Shown piece after piece: positions 1 to 11,785 of a DNA stretch of 64,000 bases. The DNA comes from Halichoerus grypus (Eukaryota > Chordata > Mammalia > Carnivora > Phocidae), in the NCBI RefSeq assembly GCF_964656455.1, contig NC_135726.1, positions 36,795,930 to 36,859,929 of the forward strand, read 5' to 3'. The translations under genes and the position numbers were made by a program. The first letter of the stretch is position 1, and each line of letters starts with the position of its first letter. Below the pieces are notes generated by a model that was not told the origin of the DNA, did not search any database, and was given only the letters and a program-made list of their open reading frames with translations.

Positions 1-184
1 TACATATTTTATACTACATAATGTAAAATGTATGTAATTTTATTTATATGTGTGTGTACAGACTCATTATTGCCTTAATATGGTTTATATGAAAGGTAGA
101 GAATATGACACGTGTATGACTAGTTTTCACATCTTTAAATCAGGCACAAGATTTAATAGTGGGTATTTTGCTTTTATAAGACAC

Positions 185-536
185 AATGATGCAACAACAT
201 GGGTGGAGCTAGAGAGTATAATGCTAAGTGAAATAAGTCAGTCAGAGAAAGACAAATACCATATGATTTCACTCACATGTGGGATTTAAGAAACAAAACA
301 AGTAAAGGGAAAAAAAAAAGAGAGGAGAGACAAACCAAGAAACAGACTCTTAACTATAGAAAACAAACTGATGGTTACCAGAGGGGAGGTACGTGGGGGG
401 ATGTGGATTAAAGAGTACACTTGTCCTGATAAGTACCCCACGATGTATGGAATTGGTGAATCATTATCTTGTACTCTTGAAACTAATATAACACTGTATG
501 GTAACTATACTGGAATTAAAATTTAGAAAAAGAAAG
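185..536 (+). mobile_element. LINE-1 3' end (carnivore L1), sense
   Basis: This is the last part of an L1: the C-terminal codons of ORF2 (a reading ending ...DKYHMISLTCGI, stop at 287-289) followed by the 3' UTR. The 3' UTR carries the familiar GATGTATGGAATTG-type block and ends in GGAATTAAAAT and an A-rich tail. It is 5'-truncated and diverged, and I see no clear target-site duplication. It ends about 55 bp before the candidate exon at 593. Confidence 0.85.
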
Positions 537-592
537 ATACACAAATGATGTCAGTGTTCTTTTGCAAGTAATATATTTTCTCCTTGTTGTAG

Positions 593-639
593 GTCCTTTT
601 GTTCTGCATCACAGCTGCCATGTACATGTTCTTTTTCAG
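593..639 (+). CDS. Candidate 47-nt internal exon of an unidentified membrane protein gene
   Basis: Forty-seven bases lie between a good acceptor (a pyrimidine-rich tract ending in TTGTTGTAG at 584-592) and a good donor (CAG|GTATGT at 637-645). Read from the first base, it is open and encodes VLLFCITAAMYMFFF plus two bases of a split codon, which looks like a transmembrane helix. Joined to the candidate exon at 62783-62824, the split codon becomes AGG (Arg). This is the only one of the three frames that stays open across both exons: the other two meet a stop in the second. I do not recognise the protein. No promoter or start codon is implied, since this would be an internal exon. Hydrophobic peptides also arise by chance from T-rich DNA, so the call rests on the splice sites and on the match in phase with the downstream exon. 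Confidence 0.5.
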
Positions 640-1841
640 GTATGTCCTGTTATACCTATTTATTTTAATAGAAAAAATAGGGTTCCTTTGTGTTTTTTAA
701 ATCAGCCATGTAACTAATGTTGTTCCCTAAATAATTATTTCTCACAAGTAGCACGAGGTTTTGTTTTGTTTTTGTTTCCTTCCTCTAGGATTGTTAGAGA
801 TAAATCACTGCTTCTTAGTGGATAGAAGAGAGGGAAAAAAGATTTGTTTTGTTTGTTTGTTTGTTTTTCATATTCTCCTTACAGGTTCATCTTGGAAAGC
901 TGAATATATAAATTAATAATCTTAAATACTGATAAGTGAGTTTTTGTTTTTTGTGGACCTGATTTTAGATATTCTCCACTCTCCAACATTTTAAATCAAT
1001 TTAAGTCAACATTTTAAATTTAAATAAGAAATTTAAATAAATTTAAATAAGAAAAAAGTGATGGTAGGGCTTAATCTAAATCTTCTGCCAAGGTAACCTA
1101 GCACATTAATAATTGTCTTTAAAATATTAAATTAGTCCATAATGTCAGAGTTGTATTTCTCATTGACATTGAAACTGTGAGGCCTGTGGAGCAGTGTTAG
1201 GATGGCTCAAGATTTCAAGGCCAATGAAAAGGATACCATCGTTCTATAGCCATAGCAGTACAGGAAGAGGATTTTGGATTGGGAAGAGTCCATTCCTTCC
1301 TAACCTTTATTGTCAGTGATACCAGTAATTCCCATTTATTTCAGTCTTATTACACTAATTTGAATAGACTTTTCTTGATTTTTCTGGATATAGGCAGAAT
1401 TCAATCACAATAGGAAGGACCAAACTTTTAAAATTAAAATTTGTACTTGATTGACCAAAGCAGTTACAGATTTTAATAAGATATATTTGATAGATATCTT
1501 AATTTTTTTCTTTTTACCTAAATCAGACAATTCAACCATACCAGAATTTTAAAACAATTTCCTGCCAGAACATCCTAATAAATATTTGATAAGCACAATG
1601 ATAGGATTTTAACTTACTATGACTCTATCCAAAATTTTACATGCACATTTAAAGTGATGCTGCTGCTGTTATTCTTGTAAAGGGACAGCCAGGCCATTAG
1701 AAGGGAAAAATGGATCAGATTTCAAGGTAGGGAGAACTTGATTTGTAAAGGATTGGTAATGAGTGCATAATATTTTTTGTCAGTTATTAATGACTGAAAA
1801 ATCATTGCAGCTCTCCAGGGGTCTTTGTGAAATTGTTTGAG
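640..1841. other. Intronic sequence, no gene seen
   Basis: AT-rich unique sequence with a (TTTG)n run near 845-868 and an A/T-only repetitive patch near 1008-1053. I see no repeat family, RNA gene or convincing exon in it. Confidence 0.6.
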
Positions 1842-1860
1842 CTACCATATGGTCTCTTTC

Positions 1861-1915
<55 letters not shown>

Positions 1916-2287
1916 TTTTATTGTTATGTTAATCCCCGTACATTACATCATTAGTTTTAGATATAGTGTTCCATGATTCATTGTTTGTGCATAACACCCA
2001 GTGCTCCATGCAGAACGTGCCCTCCTCAATACCCATCACCAGGCTGACCCATCCTCCCAACCCCCTCCCCTCTAGAACCCTCAGTTTGTTTTTCAGAGTC
2101 CATCGTCTCTCATGGTTCTTCTCCCCCTCCGATTTCCCCCTCTTCATTCTTCCCCTCCTGCTACATTCTTCTTCTTTTTTTCTTTCTTAACATATATTGC
2201 ATTATTTGTTTCAGAGGTACAGATCTGAGATTCAACAGTCCTGCACAATTTAGGGGTGTCTACCATATGGTCTCTTTCTTATATTTT
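1842..2287 (-). mobile_element. 5'-truncated LINE-1 with 28-bp target-site duplication
   Basis: An L1 3' UTR of about 390 bp lies on the minus strand, seen here as a T run of about 50 bases (1870-1919) followed by the complement of the 3' UTR. It is framed by two copies of one 28-base sequence starting CTACCATATGGTCTC, at 1842-1869 and 2260-2287. The copies appear identical, so this is a clean target-primed insertion. The long pure T run suggests it is fairly young. Confidence 0.92.
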
Positions 2288-5200
2288 AACAATTTATGGG
2301 TCAGGTATAGGAGTTAGGGACAATGACTATATCATTTCATCAATTTCCAAAAATTGTATATTGTATTCAGATACATTATTAGGACAATATGTAAAAAGTT
2401 CACATGGTTGATCTTTATGTCTATCTAGTCTGAAGGTAAAGCTTAGCTAGTGGGGAAAATATAAAAAAGAGAAAAACTTAGAAACCTATCTTCTGTTGAC
2501 ATGTACAGGAGGAAAATACAATATCAAGTAAATTTTCTTTTTGTGAAAATTCCCAAAAGCAGATAGTTAAATGCAACAGTCCTTCCAGTCTGACACTTAA
2601 AGACAGTGTATTTGATCAACAGTTAGCATTTCTTAGTCGTCAGTTTTTGAGGTTTAAAAAACAAATTGTATGTTGAATATCGTGATAATGCCCAAGTTTT
2701 AGCTTGGTCCTCAGAAATCATACTTTGAAAACTGCTGCCATCAACGTAGTATTTTTGGTGTAGAAAGAAAATCAGCCCTATAAATATGTATTTTGGTGTA
2801 GAGCTATGAAGCCTTTTCCTGTTTCAGTCAAAAAGTCTAGGTTAAAAACAACATTTTAAAATACTTTCCAGAAGGCTCAATACAAGGTTTTAGTGCCAAG
2901 ATAAACATTTTCAGTTTTCTGAGGAAAGGGCTTGTTTTCTCCTAAAAGAAGCACTATCACCAAATTCCTAGTGTTCTTGGCAGAAGTTAGTTTGAATAAC
3001 TCAACAAAAGAGGTTTGGCAAATGGTAAAATAAAACCATTTATAAAGTACTACAATCAAACAAAACAATGTTACATGTTTGTCTGAACTCTGGCCTGTGT
3101 TTGGAATGAACAAACAACATTGTACATAGCAGTTAGCGAGTCTAATTGCATTAAAATATTTTATTCTTAAAACTCAGTTTAATATACAGATATTTGAGGT
3201 CATATTTTTTCCATTTATTAACAATTTTAATTCTAATTGCTTAAAATAGGTAAATATCAAATGATATTGTCCCTAGGTTTCCATTTATACTAATTTCCTT
3301 TGAGAAGAGAGGATAAGGGAATCATTTTATGTTAGAAATTAATAAGCTTGTGTTTTTATCCTAACCTATAAGTGGGAAAAAGGGAAATGAGACCCCCTTT
3401 CAATAGAGAGGAAATGTGCCAATTTTATTTATTTAGAGTAGGAACTTGAGGAAGTAGTTCTATAAGTATTTTCTAAAAGTGACATATAGGATGTGATGGT
3501 TATAGTATGAATTTACTTAAAAAGTAATGCAGTGTTCTTAGTATTAAAATCATGGCTATTAAAATGTGTAATGAAAACATCTTACTTTTGAGTAGTTCTT
3601 TTGTTATTTTTTAATAGGTACAGTTTTCTTTTCACATGCATTTTCTCATACACAGTGATCTTGATTTTCAATCTGTACATCAGAAATAAGGCTTACATTC
3701 AGATAGAATTCTAAGAAAACTTCAGAGGCTTGGGTTGAGGAACGTGAAGAGAGTTCTAGTTCTTAGCCAGCTGGCCATCCATCCATCCAGGTGTCTGTTG
3801 ATACCAACATATGCTGTGGATTCTGTTAAGAACTGGGGTACAATATTTTGAAGATATTTTGAAAGAAGTCTTTCTGTACAACCCCCCAGTGGGCATTCTT
3901 CATAATGATTCTGCTTCCATTGTTCAATCATGTTATTATTTTGTATGTTGTTGTCATAACTTCGTCTTAGAGCATGTCTGTCACTATGAAGCAGAAATCA
4001 TAGTTGAAAATTTGGTAGAATATTTCTTCTCATGCATACCTTTAAAGCACTTTTTTTTTTTAACTTCTAAATGTATACTTATGGGTAAAGCAACTTTTTT
4101 TTTTTTTTTTAAGTCAAGGATTTATTATAGTTGTTGATTCAGGCTTTATTAGGATCTTTCCAACAGTCATGTGGAGAGAAGAAATGAGTCTCTTTTGAAC
4201 CATTAGCTCTTTCATTTTTTTAACTGAAAAGCAAAGGAGAGAATCAACAACAACACAAACAGCATGCCAAAACTAATACACATAATCCTGCTAACAAAAA
4301 ACAATGAAACATGCTATACTTTTAAACAATTTATTTATTGGTTTTATTTCAACATTAGGTATCTGTGTATGGAGAACACATAGTTTAGAAAAGTGAAATA
4401 ATTCAGTTTCACTTTTCTTTAATAATTTAATTTAAAATAGTATCATAAAGCATATCATGACAGCTTTGATCCCATCCTGGTGAGTACCTAGCTAGAAATT
4501 CTTTCCACCTGCCTTTGCAAAGGCAGCAACAAATCCAATAGTTTGTTTAAACATGTAGATTGAAAGGCTCAGACTTGTTGTCATAGCAGATGATCTATGG
4601 ACTGTGTATGACTGATTCACAGGAGACATAACTTAATCTGCTATAAACATTGAAAAACGTATTTTTATTTAGAATCTAGTGCAAATTAAAGTTGATTGTT
4701 GTTGTGTTTAAAACATTATTTAGAAATAGTATTGATGCCTGCCATGGATGAATTCTGGTCAAGTCTCTGTGAAGGTACAAATAATAAACTGTTTCATTAG
4801 TCTCAAGATAATGGATGTATTTTGTTTTTAAGAAAATGAAATGACACTATTCATTGGCTGTCTGCATTTTTGAGTGAAAGACATTTGTGATTGTCCTTGA
4901 ATCTCCTAATGTAAATGGAACCTAGTATCTTTGAAGTGACTTTAACAGCAAGTAAAGAACTTTTGATCTGGGTCTTTCGACAATTATTGATTTTAACAAA
5001 AGCCCTTTAAATATCAATTAGGTTCTATTTTTTAAGTACTGCCTAAAACTACACAGAAATTCAGTCTAGAAAATTATATATAGCATTTGAACTTTAAAAG
5101 TTTTACTTCAGGATTAGGAGAGTTTGCCCTAATGAGGTTTGTATTTTGAAGAGATTTCTTCCAGCAAAGCAGAGAGTGAATTGGGGGCTTGTAGGGGGCA

Positions 5201-5514
5201 TAATGGCAGTTAATGGGAGGATACTGTTGCAGTTATCCTGGAAGAAAATGGTGGGGGCGTGACTGAAGGTTATTATGGTAATAATAAATAATAAACATAG
5301 TAAAGAGTGGATCTATATGAGATATGAGTATTGATGCTTGGATGAAGAAGAGAAAAACACTGGAAATTAGAAAATTAGCAAATTAGAAAATGTATGGAAA
5401 TTGAGTACAGGTTTTGCAATTACTGAGATTGAAGTGCATTTAAGACACTCACATTAAGAGATATAAATGTATATCACTTGGGTATTTGGAGATTAGGACA
5501 TAAATAGAGGCTAT
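2288..5514. other. Intronic unique sequence, no gene seen
   Basis: AT-rich sequence with T runs near 4051-4060 and 4094-4110. The open readings present (longest about 108 codons, 3811-4137 +) have no recognisable domain and are not used as genes here. Confidence 0.55.
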
Positions 5515-5660
5515 GCTTGATTGTCACACCAATTGGTTGAGTACAGACAAATTATACAACTTCTGTATGCTTAGTTTTTTCTTTATTAAAAAGTATAAAT
5601 TATTATATGGACCTCATAGGTTGGCTTCTGGTGATTAAATTAGCACAGTGTCTTTCAAAC
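5515..5660 (+). repeat. MIR fragment (sense)
   Basis: The order of blocks follows the 3' half of MIR: a short cytosine-poor head, a degenerate TCTGTATGCTTAGTTTTTTC-like core, an ATGGACCTCATAGG block, then GATTAAATTAGCACAGTGTC. It is old and diverged. Confidence 0.5.
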
Positions 5661-8087
5661 TTTTTTGAATATGACCCAAAATAAGAACTACACACACACA
5701 CACATAAATTTTCCAGAATAATACTTAACCTTACTACATGGAATACATTTGGATATTTTTTATTCTAATTTGTTTTATTTAAAAAGCTGCTTTGAACTAC
5801 CAGCAGTGTGAAAAAACACTGAGCTAATACAGGTGAGCACCTTGCTCAGTGATTATTACTTTAGCAGAAGTAGAGTTATGAATAGTGATTATTGTCTGTA
5901 AACTAGGAAAGAAAGTTAATTAAAATGGAGGATTTCAAGAATGAGGGCATTATCTTTAGTGTTAATGCTGTAAATATATTCATTAAGGTAAGGGCTAAAA
6001 ATGTTCATTTGCTCTAGCAACCTGGTTGTCAGTGGTAACCAGCTAGAGAAATTTTTGTTGCTGAATTGGGATAGTAGATTGAGAAATGTGACATGATGTT
6101 CACTTTAAATATATACAATTAATTTTGTCAATTATTTTTTGAGGAAAGTTAGGAAAATTTTTTTTAATAAATGCAAAAAAGGTGTGAGCTGAGGAAGCGG
6201 AATGAGTATAATAAACTCAAAGTTTGAGCGGAGAAAGGGCAAGTTGTTATAGGAGTAAGGTTTTCTTTTGGATTCCTTCCTAGTTTATTTTTTTTTAGGC
6301 AAGAGAGACTAGACTATGGGAAAGTTTAAGTGAGTAAAAGAAGGTTGCACAAGCAGGAGAGATTAACAAGTTGGGGAAATAGGAAAGAGAAGAGAAATGG
6401 TCTAAAATGCAGTCCAGAATGTCAACAGAGATAGCTAGATTGTTAAACCTATTTGTCTGATAGAGATCATGTTAGATAATTATGAGGAAATTGAAGTTCC
6501 TTTTAAAAGCCTTGAACATACTGTTTAAGTGGAAGAGGATTGATAAATATAGAAGAGGTAGTAAATAGAAAAATCTTAGGTCTTTGGCTTCCTAAATTCA
6601 TTGTCATTCTTAAAAGGTATTAATTACAAGTTAATTAACTTGTTGATAAAAATTGACATGGGCTTGGGAAACCAACATTCCTGAGAAGATATATGCAGGT
6701 GAACTGAGGTACTTTCATAAATGGCAACTAACTAGGGAGCTTACCAAGAATGCAAAATCTGTCCTATGCAAAGATAAAGGTAGAGATCCTCAGGACTGTT
6801 GCTTTCCTCAAAGCAAGTTGAAAAGGTGAGAAAACATAGGTTCAAAATTTTGTAAATCACTGTGTCTGACAATGCAGAGCTTATTATCAAGTCAAATGAC
6901 TGTAATCTGACTTTCTTTTTGGGGGAGGTAGAGAATTAGTCTGCCCATGTGGTGAATATACTCCATCTATGGATGGAAGTTGTGGCAAATCTGTTTTCAC
7001 TTTTTGCCTATCAGCCTTTGAAATACTGTGCCTCAATAAAGAAATTGCTCAAACATTTTATATCTAATATAAATGTTTGTTGTTTTTTAGTAGAAAGCAA
7101 AGAGAAATATTGTTTGGAGAAATACTATCAACTTAAAATGCAACTTCTTACAGACTTCGTGGCACACAATCACATTAGAAGTGGTCAGTTGTCTTTGCAG
7201 TTTTATTTTCAAGAATAAAAATGCATTTTTGGGTGGTTTTCTAAATGTAAATATTTTATTTATTTTTATTGATGTCGAAGTTCAAGAAGTGATGACATGT
7301 TACTAAGTCAGTGAAGAGTTTACACTGTTAACATGCCAGTAGGCTTGTTCTAGTAGTTCTCAGGTTCCACTGGATGTTGGAGCCTCTGTGAATCAAGATG
7401 GCAGTTTGCAGTTACAATAAAGGATAAACCATAATTATGCTTATCTTTTTTTTTTTACTAAAACAATTTTAACTTATGTTAGCACTTTTCACCTAAATCA
7501 AGTTGGCACTATATAGTTGTATTTATTTTTTATTGAATCTGTAAGATACAATGTAGCTAGAATTTAATAGTAGTTAATAGCTATGTCATGCATAAGAAGT
7601 CATTTGTTCCAAGTTCTACACTTGTATTTATTTTATTAACAGAAGAATAATTCTTATAAATAATTCTTCTTAAGTATTTAGGAGAAATGAAAATGTTTTT
7701 GTTTTGGAAATGACAATTCACAGAAGATTTTAATAAAGCATTTCTGTTTTGAGCAACAAAAAATCACTCTTGGGTGTAAGAATCTGTTACCTTAACAGAA
7801 GTCTCAGCAAATCAAATATTCATAAGTAAGAGAAATAATATGATAAAGTTCTAACATTAGTGGTGAATTCTTGAAATAATGTAGATACTTTTTTTTTCCC
7901 TGATGATGTCACGTCAGTCATAGTTTATTAGCATTGGTGATTATTGCTGGAGATGGTTTGAGTAAAAGAGTACCTGGTAAATGTTTGAATAAATGATACT
8001 GAGTTTAAAATATCTAATGATTGAGTAAAATTTTTAGCTTTTCAGAATTTTCATTTACTTAATGAAAAACATAGATGTGTTTTTGGA
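5661..8087. other. Intronic unique sequence, no gene seen
   Basis: AT-rich DNA with a short (CA)n run at about 5692-5704. The 89-codon open reading at 6949-7218 has no recognisable motif. I see no repeat family that I can name. Confidence 0.5.
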
Positions 8088-8240
8088 GGTTCCATGGTAT
8101 AATGGAAATCGTATAGTCTTCAGTGCCTCACGTTCGAACAGACCTCTCTTTAGGTTTTGGCTCTTACCACTTACTAATTCTGTGGCTTTGGTAAATTATT
8201 TCTTTGGTTTCTTTTTAAATTTTTCATCCATAAAAGTATC
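8088..8240 (+). repeat. MIR (sense), tRNA-like head retained
   Basis: It begins with a tRNA-like promoter head (TTCCATGGTATAATGG, then ACGTTCGAAC resembling a B box). The MIR core follows (TCTTACCACTTACTAATTCTG, then a degenerate ...TTTCATCCATAAAAG). It is a MIR fossil and not a tRNA gene, because there is no closing acceptor stem. Confidence 0.65.
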
Positions 8241-8603
8241 CCTATAGTTATGAGAATTTAGAACAGATATCCCCAAGAAAATATTTTTTAAATGATATTT
8301 AAGTTTCCAAGCTAATCCTTTAAAATTAACCTATAAATGAATCCATAAAATGTACTTGGAGTATAGTGCCAGTAGTACTATAGAAACAAATAATATTTAT
8401 GATAATATATTTTTGGGAAAATATATTTATTTCCAATATGTTAGAGCTAAAGCAAAAGGATTGGAAATTACCCAGTTCTTGAGCTATTCCACAGCGTCCC
8501 CTGTCAGAGCAAGAGCTCAGAGCATAGGAGACGGGAAATGAGGGGATAGAAGAACAGAATTAGACCTCTCAGGAAGAGAGTGGTTAAAAGCAAAATGAAA
8601 CAG
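8241..8603. other. Intronic sequence, no gene seen
   Basis: Unique AT-rich sequence. A 63-codon open reading at 8350-8541 has no recognised motif. Confidence 0.5.
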
Positions 8604-8783
8604 TGGCGCCTGGGTGGCTCAGGTGGTTAAGCATCCGACTCTTGGTTTTGGCTCAGGTCATGATTTCAGGGTCGTGAGATAGAGCCCCGCATTGGGCTCG
8701 TGCTCTGTGAGGAGTCTGCTAAAGATTCTCTCCCTCCCACCCCGAAATAAATAATCTTAAAACAAACAAACAAACAAAAACAG
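8604..8783 (+). mobile_element. Can-SINE (tRNA-Lys type), sense
   Basis: The head GGCGCCTGGGTGGCTCAG is complete. The body follows in order (CTCAGGTCATGATTTCAGGG, GAGCCCCGCATTGGGCTC) and the tail is AATAAATAATCTTAAAAC with (AAAC)n. It has a shortened CT-rich region and is more diverged than the copies near the right end. Confidence 0.9.
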
Positions 8784-9141
8784 GCTAATACCGCAAATTT
8801 AAGAGCCAAAAGAGTGGGATTATGGTTTAACCTGGGGCTTTCCTTTTACTTGTCTTCCTTTTTCTTTCTTCTCCACCCTATTCCCTACTCTGATGCCATC
8901 TGACTGGAGGGGTGTTGGGGCAGCACAGTAAGTGGGGCTAGAGAAGAAGGGGTCTTGGAAGTATAGGGTAGATGGGCACTGTGGGGGTTGGGGTAGGTGG
9001 GTAGGGAGGAGAGTGAGGAGGAAGGAAGTGTATTGGCCCCAGATTCCCAGAGCAGCAAGATTTGGCTGTGTCTTTCTGTTGCCAGCCTTACTCTTAACTA
9101 GTTGCTAGTCCATCCATTGGAAATTGGTTTAAAAAAAATCT
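8784..9141. other. Intronic sequence with G-rich stretch
   Basis: Unique sequence holding a G-rich purine stretch at about 8930-9035, including a G-quadruplex-type motif at 8983-9006. Confidence 0.5.
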
Positions 9142-9314
9142 AAAGAATGGAACCAACCAAGGTTATGGGGATTAAGGAGTGCAACTTGTTGTGATGAGCA
9201 CCCGGTGATGTATGGAATTGTTGAATCACTACACATACACCTAAAAGTAATGCAACACTGTATGTTAACTAACTGGAATTAAAATAAAAACTTAAAAAAA
9301 AAGAATGGAGCCAA
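9142..9314 (+). mobile_element. Very short 5'-truncated LINE-1 with TSD
   Basis: About 140 bp of the L1 3' end, containing GTGATGAGCACCCGGTGATG and ending CTGGAATTAAAATAAAAACTT plus an A tail. It is flanked by a 15-bp duplication, AAAGAATGGAACCAA at 9142-9156 and AAAGAATGGAGCCAA at 9300-9314, with one mismatch. Confidence 0.9.
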
Positions 9315-9689
9315 ATAGGGTATCCTTTTCACTCCACGTTCCAAATCTCTCTGGGCATCATATTGCATCATATTCTATCATAACTCAACAGAATAAAGCC
9401 ATAGGTGATTCCTGAAAGTGTCTGCAGCACTTTTTTTGTCATTTTTCAAACAGCTACCGTGCACTTGACCCTGTTTTCACACAGTTGACTATTTCATCTC
9501 TTGCCTGTAGAGGTGGGAATGATAGAGAAGGGGAGGAATAAGGAAGAGGAAACAATTGCTAGAAGCAGTAGGTTAAGAGGAGGCCTAAGTTATGTTGCTA
9601 GAGTGGCCATTTGTATTGGAAGAATCTACATTCATTTTTGTGTATCTTCCGTGTAGTTAAAAGCCAGTATTTTCCCAGAATTTGCTGGT
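9315..9689. other. Intronic sequence, no gene seen
   Basis: Unique sequence. I see no repeat family or exon. Confidence 0.5.
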
Positions 9690-9921
9690 ATATCATCTTC
9701 TTGTATAAAAGGGGCTGAGGAGAGCGCCCGTGCTCTCCTCTGCCATAGGAGGTTACAGGGAGAAGCCTCTCTCCATGAGGAGGTGGGCTGCACCAGGCAC
9801 TGAGTAGGCTGGCACCCATGGCCTTGGACTTCCCAGCCCCAAGAGCCGTGAGAAACAGATTTCCATTGTTTGTAAGCCATCCAGTGTCTAGTATTTTGTT
9901 ATACTAGCTTGAACTAAGACA
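9690..9921 (+). repeat. 3' part of a MaLR-type LTR
   Basis: The right half of a long terminal repeat in sense orientation, with blocks CCTTGGACTTCCCAGCCCC, GCCGTGAGAAACAGATTTCC and a terminal ...GAACTAAGACA. The same blocks in the same order end the more complete LTR at 19652-20026, so the two belong to one family group (MST/MLT1-like). No viral gene is present. Confidence 0.65.
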
Positions 9922-11370
9922 ACTGGGAAGGGCTTTTCCACTTTCTAATGTAATGCGTTAATATTTCAGGTGTCCATTACAAAAATTGGCTTGCAGACCT
10001 GCTTGCTACCCTGAGGTGTAGGCCAACTACTGTCTCCATGTAAGCTTCCTTTCCCTTAAAGGAAAGTCTTTTAATAGGAGTCTTTTAAATGAAGTCTGAA
10101 ATTATAAACTCCTTTGAATTAAATTTATTATTCATTCTTAACCCAAACACCACTCTACTGTATACAATAGAAGATCTATAGTATTAGCCAAAACCAGGGA
10201 TTCCAGCTATGCAAACTTACACACCTATACACCATAGTCGTAATTATAACTTACTCCATTTCATTTGGGCTTGAGATATAAATATAATGGTTTTGAAAAT
10301 ATGAGATTAAAATTATTTGGAATTGAATATAATTTATAAATGATAAATATAGAAGCTTGAAGCGATTTAGCTGTGAAGAGACGATACAGAAGTAATTGCA
10401 GATACTTTTAAGAATTACCTTTTGGCTTTATTTGGTTGAGTTATGATATAATGCCTAGAGAGATTTTTAAATTTGGGAATTATGATGAGTAAAGAAGAAT
10501 GATAAAACTAACTCTATAATGAGAACCGATGCCTTGTGAATTAGAAAAATAGCCAGAATTTTGTAAAACACATTAGAGGACAAATAGCCTCAAATTAAGA
10601 TTATATTGATTTTTTTGTAAAATACATATATGTATATATTTTGTTCATTGTAGAAAAATACCAAACAAAATCTTTCAGAGAATAACTACTACCTTTGTGT
10701 ATATCCTTATTGGCCATTTGCTATGTCTTTGTCTGTCTTTCCTCTCCACCTGCCTGCCTTCTCTCCCTCTGCCTTCCGCTTTCCCTTCCTTCCTTATTCC
10801 TTTTCTTCCCCCCTCCTCATTTCCTCTCTCCTTCCACATCTTCTACATAGAAATACTTCTCAAATGAGATCATATCATGTTGCTGGATGATGAAATGCCT
10901 TTTGTTGGCATATCTGCATTAGAAAAGACTAGGAACTTTCTGTGATTAGTCTAAGCAGCAAGCCTTCTCTTGAATTACACACACTTATACTCACATCCAC
11001 TTGCCCAGGTGCACACAACAAATTATTAGAAGCGGTAGAAAGGATTCTGACACCAGTCTTCAGTTCTTCACTAAAAGAAACTGGTGATAACTCTTAATAA
11101 TCTGAACATGACTAAAATAATGATTCCAAGCATCTATTCTTTCAAGTCCGGGGAATCCTCTTCTGTGTGCTATCTTCTTCTTGTTTAAGGAGAATTACTA
11201 CTAATCACAGAAAGTTCTTAGACTTTGCTGATACAGATGTACAAATTTGAAGCAGTTAATTGCTTATTTTATTGGTTATGAGGAATGCTGTAACTCACTA
11301 TGTTTTTTTCAAGCCTGACTTTGTTTCTGTTGTTTTCAACCGTGTGAGTTTGCTTAGAGGTAAGTAAGGG
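9922..11370. other. Intronic sequence with polypyrimidine tract and short inverted repeat
   Basis: Mostly unique sequence. It holds a strong pyrimidine tract at about 10722-10850 and a 24-bp near-perfect inverted repeat (10927-10950 with 11200-11223). No gene seen. Confidence 0.5.
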
Positions 11371-11785
11371 GCACTGTAGTGTAGCAGAGTTGGTTAAGAG
11401 CGTGAACTGTGGAGCCAGGCTGCGTTACGTTCAAATCTTCACTTCATCTAACTTGTTTTGTGATCTTGGCTAAGCTACTTAGCCTCTCTGTGCATCAGCT
11501 TTCTCATCTTAAAGTGGGAATAGTAATAGTACTTACCTCATGGGATTATTATAAGAATTAAATGACTGTTGAGGCGCCTGGGTGGTTCAGTCCTTAAGCG
11601 TCTGCCTTCAGCTCAGGGATCAAGCCCTGCATCGGGCTCCCTGCTCTGCAGGAAGCCTGCTTCTCCCTCTCTCTCTCCCCCTGCTTGTGTTACCTCTCTC
11701 ACTGTCTCTGTCTCTCTGTCAAATAAAAGAATTAAATGACTGTCATATTTTACACACTCAATAAATGTTAGCTATTTTTATTATT
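11371..11785 (+). repeat. MIR (sense), split by a Can-SINE
   Basis: A nearly complete MIR: GTGTAGCAGAGTTGGTTAAG, then GTGAACTGTGGAGCCAGGCT, TTAGCCTCTCTGTGCATCAG, and after the insertion CACTCAATAAATGTTAGCTA. It is interrupted at 11553-11743 by a younger SINE, so the MIR parts are about 11371-11569 and 11744-11785. Confidence 0.85.
11570..11726 (+). mobile_element. Can-SINE (sense), nested in a MIR
   Basis: The head GAGGCGCCTGGGTGGTTCAG and the CT-rich body end at CTGTCAAATAAA with almost no A tail. It is flanked by a perfect 17-bp target-site duplication, AAGAATTAAATGACTGT, at 11553-11569 and 11727-11743. The duplicated bases are MIR sequence, which gives the order of insertion. Confidence 0.94.

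Noticed and set aside
8088..8160. tRNA-like start with A-box- and B-box-like motifs
   Set aside because: The sequence runs on into a MIR core and has no closing acceptor stem. It is the tRNA-derived head of a SINE. The same applies to the tRNA-Lys-like heads of all Can-SINEs here.
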